64,000 nucleotides of DNA, taken from contig NZ_CP038255.1 in NCBI RefSeq assembly GCF_004564135.1, positions 714,501 to 778,500 on the forward strand, written 5' to 3'. Position 1 is the first letter of the stretch. Each line of letters opens with the position of its first letter. Source of the DNA: Terasakiella sp. SH-1. Lineage in GTDB: Bacteria > Pseudomonadota > Alphaproteobacteria > Rhodospirillales > Terasakiellaceae. Position numbers and translations under genes: made by a program. Shown here one piece after another: positions 1-6,732 of this stretch. A model generated the notes under the pieces. That model was given only the letters and a program-made list of their open reading frames with translations. It was not told where the DNA came from and did no database searches.

Positions 1-822
1 GGCAGTGATGTCGGTGACGTCAAGGAAGGCGATCATGTGGTGATCCGTCCGTTGAAAGCCTGTGGTGAATGCCCGGCTTGTAAGGCAGGTCATTCTCATA
101 TTTGTCATAATCTCAAATTCCTGGGCTTGGATACGGATGGGGCCTTTCAGCAAAGTTGGACAGTGCCTGCCAATACGGTTCACAAAATCCCGTCTTCTAT
201 GCCGCTGAAATACGGCGCGTTGGTTGAGCCGATTGCAGTTGCCTGCCATGACGTTCGCCGCAGCCGCTTACAAGCTGGTGAAGATGTGCTGGTTATCGGT
301 GGTGGCCCGATCGGGATGCTGGTGGCGATGGTTGCACGCAAGCAGGGTGGTAATGTCATTATCTCCGAAGTGAGTGAACAACGTCTGGCTTTTGCCCAGC
401 AATTGGGCTTTGAAACCATCAACCCCTTAAACGAAGATTTGGTAACGACCATTAACCAGAAGACCTGGGACAAGGGTGCTGATGTGGTCTTTGAAGTTTC
501 CGGCTCTCAACCCGGTGTGGAAGCGATGACTGCGGCAGCAGCTGTACGTGGCCGTATCGTGATGGTTGCGATCCACCCTAATAAGCCGCAGGTCGATATG
601 TTCCAGTTCTTCTGGCGGGAACTCGAATTGCTGGGTGCGCGTGTTTACGAAGGTCAGGATTTTGAAGATGCCATTCAGATGGTGACAAATGGGGATATCG
701 ATTGTGAATCCATGATCACAGATGTTCGTGCCCTCAGTGAGATTACGCAAGCCTTTGAAGCACTCAGTGGTAATCCACAAGCGATGAAAAGCCTGATTCA
801 GGTTGCTGACGAAATTCAATAA
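1..822 (+). CDS. Zinc-dependent alcohol dehydrogenase (MDR family), 5' partial
   Basis: The reading frame is open from base 1, so the N-terminus lies outside the window. The visible part begins in the catalytic domain and keeps the structural zinc cluster (CGECPACKAGHSHIC, four Cys). A Rossmann segment follows, with VLVIGGGPIGMLVA as the NAD(P)-binding glycine motif. This is the sorbitol/threonine/L-idonate dehydrogenase type of medium-chain reductase, which oxidises a secondary hydroxyl of a sugar acid or polyol. Its place ahead of an SDR, KDG kinase and KDPG aldolase suggests a sugar-acid substrate such as L-idonate, L-galactonate or gluconate (inference). The substrate cannot be fixed from sequence alone. 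Confidence 0.88.
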   Translation, partial: GSDVGDVKEGDHVVIRPLKACGECPACKAGHSHICHNLKFLGLDTDGAFQQSWTVPANTVHKIPSSMPLKYGALVEPIAVACHDVRRSRLQAGEDVLVIGGGPIGMLVAMVARKQGGNVIISEVSEQRLAFAQQLGFETINPLNEDLVTTINQKTWDKGADVVFEVSGSQPGVEAMTAAAAVRGRIVMVAIHPNKPQVDMFQFFWRELELLGARVYEGQDFEDAIQMVTNGDIDCESMITDVRALSEITQAFEALSGNPQAMKSLIQVADEIQ

Positions 823-835
823 ACGGAGAAAACAC

Positions 836-1606
836 GTGTCTATTCTTGATAAATTTTCCCTTGCGGGCAAAACAGCGTTGGTCACAGGTGGCAAGCGCGG
901 CATTGGTAAGGCAATGGCTGTTGGTTTGGCAGAAGCCGGTGCTGATATTATCTGTGTGAGTGCAACACTGGAAGCCGAAGGCAGTGAAGTTGAAAAAGCT
1001 GTACGTGCCACAGGGCGTAACTTTAAAGGCTATTCCTGTAACTTTGCAGATCGTAAAAGCCTGTATGCCTTTATCGAAAAGGTAAAAGCGGAAAACCCGC
1101 AGATTGACATTCTGGTCAACAACGCCGGGACGATCTTGCGCACGCCTGCGGCTGAACATCCTGATGAAATGTGGGATGAGGTGATTGAAGTCAACCTGAA
1201 CGCCCAGTTCATTCTGACCCGTGAAATCGGTAAGGAAATGGTTGCGCGTGGTTATGGCAAGGTCATCTTTACAGCCTCTTTGCTGACGTTCCAGGGCGGT
1301 ATTACAGTGCCGGGTTATGCAGCCTCTAAAGGCGGTGTGGGTCAGCTTGTTATGGCGTTTGCCAATGAATGGGCATCACAAGGTGTGAATGTCAATGCGG
1401 TGGCACCGGGTTACATCAAAACAGATAATACACAGGCGCTGCAAGATGATGCAGAACGTGCCAATGCGATTTTGTCACGTATTCCGGCTGGGCGCTGGGG
1501 CGAGCCTGAAGATTTTGCTGGTCCGGTTGTCTTTTTGGCGTCGGATGCATCAAGCTACATGAATGGCGCGATCACTCTTGTTGATGGCGGCTGGATGGGT
1601 CGTTAA
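836..1606 (+). CDS. SDR-family sugar-acid dehydrogenase (KduD / gluconate 5-dehydrogenase-like)
   Basis: Classical short-chain dehydrogenase of about 256 residues. It has the TGGKRGIG cofactor loop, NNAG, a Ser then YAASK active site, and a C-terminal VDGGWMGR ending typical of 2-deoxy-D-gluconate 3-dehydrogenase and gluconate 5-dehydrogenase. In pectin or alginate breakdown such enzymes reduce a diketo-deoxy acid to 2-keto-3-deoxygluconate (KDG), which fits the KDG kinase that follows. I chose the GTG at 836, with GGAG at 824-827, giving MSILDKFSLAGK; an upstream ATG at 803 would overlap the preceding gene. Family is sure, exact substrate is inference. Confidence 0.85.
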   Translation: MSILDKFSLAGKTALVTGGKRGIGKAMAVGLAEAGADIICVSATLEAEGSEVEKAVRATGRNFKGYSCNFADRKSLYAFIEKVKAENPQIDILVNNAGTILRTPAAEHPDEMWDEVIEVNLNAQFILTREIGKEMVARGYGKVIFTASLLTFQGGITVPGYAASKGGVGQLVMAFANEWASQGVNVNAVAPGYIKTDNTQALQDDAERANAILSRIPAGRWGEPEDFAGPVVFLASDASSYMNGAITLVDGGWMGR

Positions 1607-1616
1607 GGCCCTGATT

Positions 1617-1647
1617 GGAATGGGCTATTGTCCCCATAGCCCATTCC
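1617..1647. repeat. Perfect 12-bp intergenic hairpin
   Basis: GGAATGGGCTAT (1617-1628) and ATAGCCCATTCC (1636-1647) are perfect inverted complements around a 7-nt loop. The hairpin lies between the SDR stop and the kdgK ribosome-binding site. No T-run follows on either strand, so it does not look like a terminator. It may stabilise or process the operon mRNA, or be a protein-binding palindrome. Confidence 0.75.
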
Positions 1648-1668
1648 AAAACTTTGAAGGAAAAGATC

Positions 1669-2595
1669 GTGCAGTCAAATCGAAAAGCAATAGCCTGTAT
1701 TGGCGAATGTATGGTGGAGCTATCTCCAGCCCAAGAGGGTTTGTTCAAGCTTGGTTTTGCCGGTGATACCTACACTACAGCCGTTTATTTGAAGCGCCAG
1801 TTTGGTGATGCCGTGGATGTCAGCTATATCACGGCGTTGGGTGTGGATCCGCAAAGTAAAGCAATGGTTTCAGCTTTTGAGCAAGAAGGGATTGATACTT
1901 CCCACGTGCGGCTTTTCGAAGATAAAGCACCGGGGCTTTACCTGATTGAGAATGACGAAACCGGCGAGCGCTATTTCCAATATTGGCGTTCAACAGCAGC
2001 AGCACGCTTTTTATATCAAGATCGAAGCATATCAGATATTGCGCAACAGCTTGAAGGATTTGATCTGGTCTATGTATCTGGCATTTCACTGGCTGTTCTG
2101 GATGCGGCACAGCGTACAAATTTGATTGAAGCCTTGAAAGCTAATCAAGCCGATGTGGCGTTTGATCCAAATTTCCGGGCGGCTTTATGGCCGGATTTAG
2201 ATGAATGTCGACAGGCTTTCCAAGATGTTGCCGGGGTTTCCAAGATTGTTTTTGTTACCCCGGAAGATGATTGTGCCCTGTGGGGGGAGGCTCTTCTTGA
2301 TGACGTTTGTCAACGCTGGTCAGGATTTGGTGCTGAGGAAGTTGTGGTCAAGGATGGCGCAAATGGTTGTCTGGTTGTGACTGATCTTGAACGCGATCAT
2401 ATCAACGCGCCTGAAAAACTGTCACCTGTTGATACCACAGGGGCAGGGGATTCCTTTAGTTCAGGTTATCTCGGTGCACGCTTGCAAGGGGGCTCTATTC
2501 GTCAGGCTGCTGAAATGGCCCACAGGGTTGCAGCTCAGGTGATTATGCATCCCGGCGGTATCATTCCACAAAATGTTTGGCAAAAGGTAAGTTAA
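1669..2595 (+). CDS. kdgK: 2-keto-3-deoxygluconate kinase (PfkB family)
   Basis: Phosphorylates KDG to KDPG in the cytoplasm. The protein is about 308 residues and opens with IACIGECMVEL, typical of KdgK. It carries FDPNFRAALW in the middle and the PfkB C-terminal signature DTTGAGDSFSSGYL, whose Asp is the catalytic base. I chose the GTG at 1669, with GAAGG at 1656-1660; earlier in-frame codons would run through the intergenic hairpin. The next gene encodes KDPG aldolase, which uses the product, so the KDG kinase call is well supported. Confidence 0.88.
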   Translation: MQSNRKAIACIGECMVELSPAQEGLFKLGFAGDTYTTAVYLKRQFGDAVDVSYITALGVDPQSKAMVSAFEQEGIDTSHVRLFEDKAPGLYLIENDETGERYFQYWRSTAAARFLYQDRSISDIAQQLEGFDLVYVSGISLAVLDAAQRTNLIEALKANQADVAFDPNFRAALWPDLDECRQAFQDVAGVSKIVFVTPEDDCALWGEALLDDVCQRWSGFGAEEVVVKDGANGCLVVTDLERDHINAPEKLSPVDTTGAGDSFSSGYLGARLQGGSIRQAAEMAHRVAAQVIMHPGGIIPQNVWQKVS

Positions 2596-2606
2596 GGAAT
2601 TTTCTG

Positions 2607-3248
2607 ATGAAGACACGTGTCTCTAGTGTAACTGGTCTGAGTAAAATCATCCCTGTTCTTGTGATTGAAGATGTGGCCCATGCTGTCCCTTTAGCCCGTT
2701 GTTTGGTGCAAAATGGACTGCCTGTTCTTGAAATTACGCTGCGTTCATCCGCTGCCCTTGAATCTATTCAGGCAATTATGAATGAAGTTGAAGGGGCCGT
2801 TATTGGTGTGGGTTCGGTTTTAGCACCTGAACAGCTTGAACAAATTGAAAAAATGGGCGTGGCCTTTGGGGTGTCGCCGGGGGTTTCTCCGAATTTGTTT
2901 AAAGCTCTGAAAGACAGTGATCTGCCGTTCCTTGCTGGGGGAAGTACTCTGAGTGAAGTTCTGACCTTACGTGAGGCAGGCTTTATGGAACAAAAAGCCT
3001 TTCCTGCCAGTGTGGCAGGGGGGATTGATTACCTCAAAGCGGTTTCTGGCCCGGTTGGCGATGTTTCTTTTTGTCCGACAGGTGGGGTGAAGCCTGCAAA
3101 TGTTCTGGATTATCTCGCATTGGACAATGTTTTTGCTGTTGGCGGTACCTGGATTGCCCCCGGTGATTTGGTGAATAAGCAAGATTGGGATGAGATCGGT
3201 CGCCGTGCGGCATCTGCTAGTGCATTGGTAAACAAGGATAAGCTCTAA
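2607..3248 (+). CDS. eda: KDPG/KHG aldolase
   Basis: Cleaves 2-keto-3-deoxy-6-phosphogluconate to pyruvate and glyceraldehyde-3-phosphate, the last step of the Entner-Doudoroff and uronate routes. About 213 residues. The Schiff-base Lys lies in KAFPAS (about residue 130), with the phosphate-binding FCPTGGV downstream; the early motif LEITLRSS is also typical. The ATG at 2607 follows AAGGA 11 nt after the kdgK stop, so the genes are one operon. Products feed the pyruvate and GAP enzymes encoded downstream. Confidence 0.93.
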   Translation: MKTRVSSVTGLSKIIPVLVIEDVAHAVPLARCLVQNGLPVLEITLRSSAALESIQAIMNEVEGAVIGVGSVLAPEQLEQIEKMGVAFGVSPGVSPNLFKALKDSDLPFLAGGSTLSEVLTLREAGFMEQKAFPASVAGGIDYLKAVSGPVGDVSFCPTGGVKPANVLDYLALDNVFAVGGTWIAPGDLVNKQDWDEIGRRAASASALVNKDKL

Positions 3249-3250
3249 AA

Positions 3251-3321
3251 ATAATATCATATTATGAATGATGCTTGAGTTCCGGGTGGTTTTTCTATAG
3301 TATTATCATAATATGAATGAT
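3251..3321. repeat. Two AT-rich direct repeats with palindromic cores upstream of pyk
   Basis: A 20-bp unit occurs at 3253-3272 and 3302-3321 (49 bp apart) with two mismatches; the shared part ends in TATGAATGAT. Each copy overlaps an odd-length palindrome: ATAATATCATATTAT at 3251-3265 and TATTATCATAATA at 3301-3313. The placement between eda and the pyk promoter suggests binding sites for a dimeric regulator. The protein that binds is not identified. Confidence 0.6.
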
Positions 3322-3351
3322 TGTTTGGTTGAATGTAGGGCGGGAAAGGGC

Positions 3352-3395
3352 TTGACCCGTAGTGGATATTAATGAATAATATAATGTATACATTA
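3352..3395 (+). promoter_or_regulatory. Predicted pyk promoter with overlapping GntR-like operator
   Basis: TTGACC (3352-3357), a 17-bp spacer and AATAAT (3375-3380) fit a sigma-70 promoter. Just downstream TAATGTATACATTA (3382-3395) is a perfect 14-bp palindrome with the GTATAC core typical of FadR-subfamily GntR operators. A repressor there would cover the transcription start. It would tie pyk-mgsA-pfkB to a metabolite signal (inference). Confidence 0.6.
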
Positions 3396-3474
3396 ATTCA
3401 TTTGTGAACTGAGCTCGTGACCTTTCGATTAAGTAAAGTTTCGTTTTAAGGATTGAAATAAGTTGGAAAATAAC

Positions 3475-4905
3475 ATGACACAGACATCATCTAAGCAGGC
3501 AAAGATTATTGCGACCTTAGGGCCGTCCAGTTCCTCAGTGGAAATGGTTTTGGCTTTGGCAAAGGCTGGTGCCAATGTTTTTCGACTGAATTTCTCTCAC
3601 GGGGATTATGAAGAACATGCTGCCCGTATTAAGGCTGTGCGCCTTGCTGAAAAGGAACTTGGTCGCCCCTTGGGAATGTTCATGGATCTTCAGGGGCCAA
3701 AATTCCGTCTGGGAACCTTTGTTGAAGGCAAGGTTTATCTGGAAAAAGGTCAGTCTATCAAATTTGATTTGAACAGTGCTGCAGGTGATGAAAACCGTGT
3801 GCATTTGCCACACCCTGAAATCATCAATGCTTTGTCAGAAGGCGATCGTTTGCTGATTGATGATGGCAAGATGATCATGCGTGTGTCCAAGGTTGATGAA
3901 GACCGCGTCATCGCTTTTGCAGAAGTTGACGGTTATCTGTCTGACCGTAAAGGTGTCAGCCTGCCTGATTGTGAGATCAATGTTTCGGCCATGACAGAAA
4001 AAGACAAGCGTGATCTTGCCTTTGGCCTGGATCAGGGGGTTGGCAGTGTCGCCTTGTCCTTTGTACAGCGTCCGGAAGATTTGATTGAACTGCGCGAACT
4101 CGCAGGTGAACGGACACAGCTTATTTCAAAGATTGAAAAGCCAACAGCCCTTGTGCATCTGGAAGGTATTTTGGAACATACAGATGCTGTCATGGTTGCA
4201 CGTGGTGATCTGGGGGTGGAGCTTCCACCAGAAAAAGTACCTGCGATCCAAAAGCGCATTGTGTCTGCGGCGCGTAACTTGGGGCGCCCTGTGATCGTTG
4301 CAACACAGATGCTTGAAACGATGATTAATACGCCAACCCCAACGCGTGCGGAAGCTTCTGATGTGGCCTCTGCCGTTTATGATGGTGCGGATGCGGTGAT
4401 GTTGTCTGCAGAAACAGCTGCCGGGGATTATCCGCTGGAAGCTGTCTCCATGATGGCGCGCATTATCACCGAAGTGGAAAGTGACCCGCTGCATCGCTCC
4501 TTGATGGAGGCATCTCGCAAGGGAACAGAAAGCACCAAGACAGATGCGATCAGTGCAGCAGCACGTCAGGTTGCCCCAACGGTGAATGCCAAAGCTGTGA
4601 TTTGTTATTCCACCTCGGGTAAGACGGCCTTGCGTGCCGCCCGTGAAAGACCGGAAGCCCCTGTCATTGCCTTGACATATGACACGCAGATTGCGCGTGC
4701 GCTGAGTCTGGTTTGGGGTGTGAATGCGGTTGTATGTCCTGATGCAACGGATATGCGCGAAATGGTACAAACAGCGCTGAAAGTCACCAGCGAAAAAGGC
4801 TTGGTCGAAACGGGTGATACGGTGGTGATTACCGCAGGTGTACCTTTTGGCAGCGCCGGGACAACCAATATCTTGCGCATCGCTGAAGTCGGCGGGGAGG
4901 CTTAA
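3475..4905 (+). CDS. pyk: Pyruvate kinase
   Basis: Converts PEP and ADP to pyruvate and ATP. About 476 residues, normal length. It begins with KIIATLGPSS and has MDLQGPKFRLG, the catalytic SKIEKPTAL, VMVARGDLGVELP and the metal/PEP region VIVATQMLETMI, then a C-terminal allosteric domain. The ATG at 3475 has GGAAAA just before it; a TTG at 3463 with AAGGA at 3448-3452 is a possible alternative adding four residues. The stop overlaps the mgsA start, so the two are translationally coupled. Confidence 0.95.
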   Translation: MTQTSSKQAKIIATLGPSSSSVEMVLALAKAGANVFRLNFSHGDYEEHAARIKAVRLAEKELGRPLGMFMDLQGPKFRLGTFVEGKVYLEKGQSIKFDLNSAAGDENRVHLPHPEIINALSEGDRLLIDDGKMIMRVSKVDEDRVIAFAEVDGYLSDRKGVSLPDCEINVSAMTEKDKRDLAFGLDQGVGSVALSFVQRPEDLIELRELAGERTQLISKIEKPTALVHLEGILEHTDAVMVARGDLGVELPPEKVPAIQKRIVSAARNLGRPVIVATQMLETMINTPTPTRAEASDVASAVYDGADAVMLSAETAAGDYPLEAVSMMARIITEVESDPLHRSLMEASRKGTESTKTDAISAAARQVAPTVNAKAVICYSTSGKTALRAARERPEAPVIALTYDTQIARALSLVWGVNAVVCPDATDMREMVQTALKVTSEKGLVETGDTVVITAGVPFGSAGTTNILRIAEVGGEA

Positions 4906-5363
4906 TGTCCAAACCGCTTGCCATAGGTCTGGTTGCCCATGATGCGATGAAAGCAAATCTCGTGGGGTGGGTAACTGAAAATAAGGAACGTCTGGCAGGA
5001 CACCGTTTTTACGGAACGGGCACAACCTCCAAAACCCTGCTTGAGGCCCATCCCGAGTTGGACCTGACACCCTTAAAGTCAGGTCCATTGGGTGGGGACC
5101 AACAGCTCGGGGCCTTGATTTGCGAAGGCAAGCTGGATGCGTTGATTTTCTTCCAGGACCCTATGACAGCACAGCCCCATGATGTGGATGTAAAGGCATT
5201 GGTAAGGCTCTCTACCCTTTATGATGTGCCGATTGCCTGTAATCCGGCAACGGCTAACTTGATTGTGACAAGCCCGGCTTTTTCACAGATTTCCGAACAC
5301 CGTCTGGCAGAACGCGAAGAACGTTGGACCAGCTATTTAAACCGCAGTGTGTCAAAAACATAA
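4905..5363 (+). CDS. mgsA: Methylglyoxal synthase
   Basis: Eliminates phosphate from dihydroxyacetone phosphate to give methylglyoxal, a bypass of lower glycolysis that relieves sugar-phosphate stress. 152 residues, the standard size. Family motifs are clear: VAHDAMK near the N-terminus, YGTGTTSKTL, GPLGGDQQLGA with the catalytic Asp, FFQDPM and CNPATAN. Its ATG shares one base with the pyk stop (TAATG). Coupling to pyruvate kinase is an unusual arrangement and suggests that the DHAP bypass is made together with the PEP-to-pyruvate step. Confidence 0.95.
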   Translation: MSKPLAIGLVAHDAMKANLVGWVTENKERLAGHRFYGTGTTSKTLLEAHPELDLTPLKSGPLGGDQQLGALICEGKLDALIFFQDPMTAQPHDVDVKALVRLSTLYDVPIACNPATANLIVTSPAFSQISEHRLAEREERWTSYLNRSVSKT

Positions 5364-5378
5364 CGTAAGGACAGGGAT

Positions 5379-6455
5379 ATGAAAGTACTTGTGATCGGTG
5401 GTGCATCAATTGATGTGATTACCTCAATTGATACAGAAAATATCGAATGCCTGACCATGAGTAATGCGACCAATTCCTACTTGATGATGGAGCAGGGCAA
5501 GAAAGTTGAAGCCCGGCGTATTGATAATCATGTGGGTGGCGGTGCGGCCAATGCAGCGGTTGCCATGGCCCGTTTGGGGGGAGAGGTCTCTTGTGTTCTT
5601 AAGCTGGGGGATGACCTTGATAGTGAGCGGGTTTTGAAACGCTTACACGAAGAACAGATTGACACCCGTCATGTCCGAAAAGAACCGGGGCGTCAGACAG
5701 GCAAGTCGATTATTGTGTCTTCCCATGATCGAAATGCTGGCATTTTTGTCCATCGTGGGGCCAATACAACCCTGTCTTTAGACGATCTTTCTGAAAAGAC
5801 CTTTGAGGGCATAGATTTGGTCTATGTTTCAACACTCAGTTCCAATTCTGCGGATGCTTTTCCTGCCATTGTGAAAATGGCGAAAGATGCTGGGGCTTTT
5901 GTCGCCTGTAACCCCGGTATTCGCCAAATTCGTAACCGCAAACAACAGGTTCTTGATGCCTTGGCTTCTGTCGATTTGATTGCGATCAATAAGGAAGAGG
6001 CCACAGCTTTAGCCCAAGGCATGGCCATCGCTCAGGATCAGGTGACAGCGAAAGCCATTGATTTACCTGAAATCATCGCTGAGGGGCTTGGCGAGACAGA
6101 TGCGAAAGTTTCTCTGAAACATTTACGCGATCAAATTCTGTCAATTGGGGGCACTTATTTGATGGTGACCAATGGGGCGGAAGGGGCCTATCTGGCAACA
6201 AAAGAAACCATTCTGTTTCGCCCCTCTGTACCGTGTGAGGTTGAATCAACCATTGGGGCCGGGGATGCCTTTAATGCGACCTTGGCTTTTGCGCTGGCCT
6301 CCAAGCAAACAGTTTATACGGCCTTAAATATGGCAGTTAGTAACGGGGCGGCAGTGGCCTCAACATTAGATACACAAAGCGGCCTGATGCAGGCTGATGA
6401 ACTTCAGAAAAAGATTTTGGGAATGGATAGTTCCCGCATTCAGTCTTTCCTCTGA
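5379..6455 (+). CDS. PfkB-family carbohydrate kinase, substrate unknown
   Basis: Ribokinase-fold kinase of 358 residues. It starts with VLVIGGASIDVI, has the substrate-binding HVGGGAANAAVAMARLG and ends with the catalytic signature STIGAGDAFNATLAFALA. A longer than usual insert lies around residues 205-250. It follows mgsA by 15 bp with AAGGA before the ATG, so it belongs to the pyk operon. The substrate could be a pentose, hexose or nucleoside; KDG is less likely because a separate KDG kinase is present. Family certain, function open. Confidence 0.85.
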   Translation: MKVLVIGGASIDVITSIDTENIECLTMSNATNSYLMMEQGKKVEARRIDNHVGGGAANAAVAMARLGGEVSCVLKLGDDLDSERVLKRLHEEQIDTRHVRKEPGRQTGKSIIVSSHDRNAGIFVHRGANTTLSLDDLSEKTFEGIDLVYVSTLSSNSADAFPAIVKMAKDAGAFVACNPGIRQIRNRKQQVLDALASVDLIAINKEEATALAQGMAIAQDQVTAKAIDLPEIIAEGLGETDAKVSLKHLRDQILSIGGTYLMVTNGAEGAYLATKETILFRPSVPCEVESTIGAGDAFNATLAFALASKQTVYTALNMAVSNGAAVASTLDTQSGLMQADELQKKILGMDSSRIQSFL

Positions 6456-6468
6456 ATATTCAGGAGAT

Positions 6469-6610
6469 AGGAAACACATTGAGACACTCCCCTGTGTGTT
6501 TTCTCCACCCGCAGAACCTTGTGCTTACGCCATAGGTCATAAGGTTTATGCGACAAACTGTCTGAGGGGAAGAGGTTTTGACCATTATGGTTTTCCCCTC
6601 AGACTTTTTT
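6469..6610 (+). terminator. Structured 3' region ending in a strong intrinsic terminator
   Basis: The terminator stem is GTCTGAGGGGAA (6560-6571) with TTCCCCTCAGAC (6593-6604), 12 perfect pairs, followed by six T (6605-6610). Two more hairpins come before it: GGAAACACA near 6469 with TGTGTTTTC near 6500, and CCTTGTG with CATAAGG within about 6518-6545. It ends the pyk-mgsA-pfkB transcript. The clustered structure would also fit a 3'UTR-derived small RNA. Confidence 0.8.
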
Positions 6611-6618
6611 GAAGAATA

Positions 6619-6699
6619 CCATATCGGCAACGAGACCCACGCTGATATGGCGAGTGTTCAGAGGGGGCCTTTCCGGTGCCTTAGAAAGCCCCCTCTGAA
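6619..6699 (+). promoter_or_regulatory. Two-hairpin leader of pyc
   Basis: CCATATCGGC pairs with GCTGATATGG (6619-6650; ten pairs, one G-T wobble). TTCAGAGGGGGCCTTTC (6657-6673) pairs with GAAAGCCCCCTCTGAA (6684-6699; one bulged C). No T-run follows the second, so it is not a plain terminator. The elements sit 33 bp before the pyc start and could control initiation or mRNA stability. No known riboswitch consensus was recognised. Confidence 0.55.
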
Positions 6700-6732
6700 T
6701 GTTCACAAAAAGAAGAATGAAGTAGGTACATC

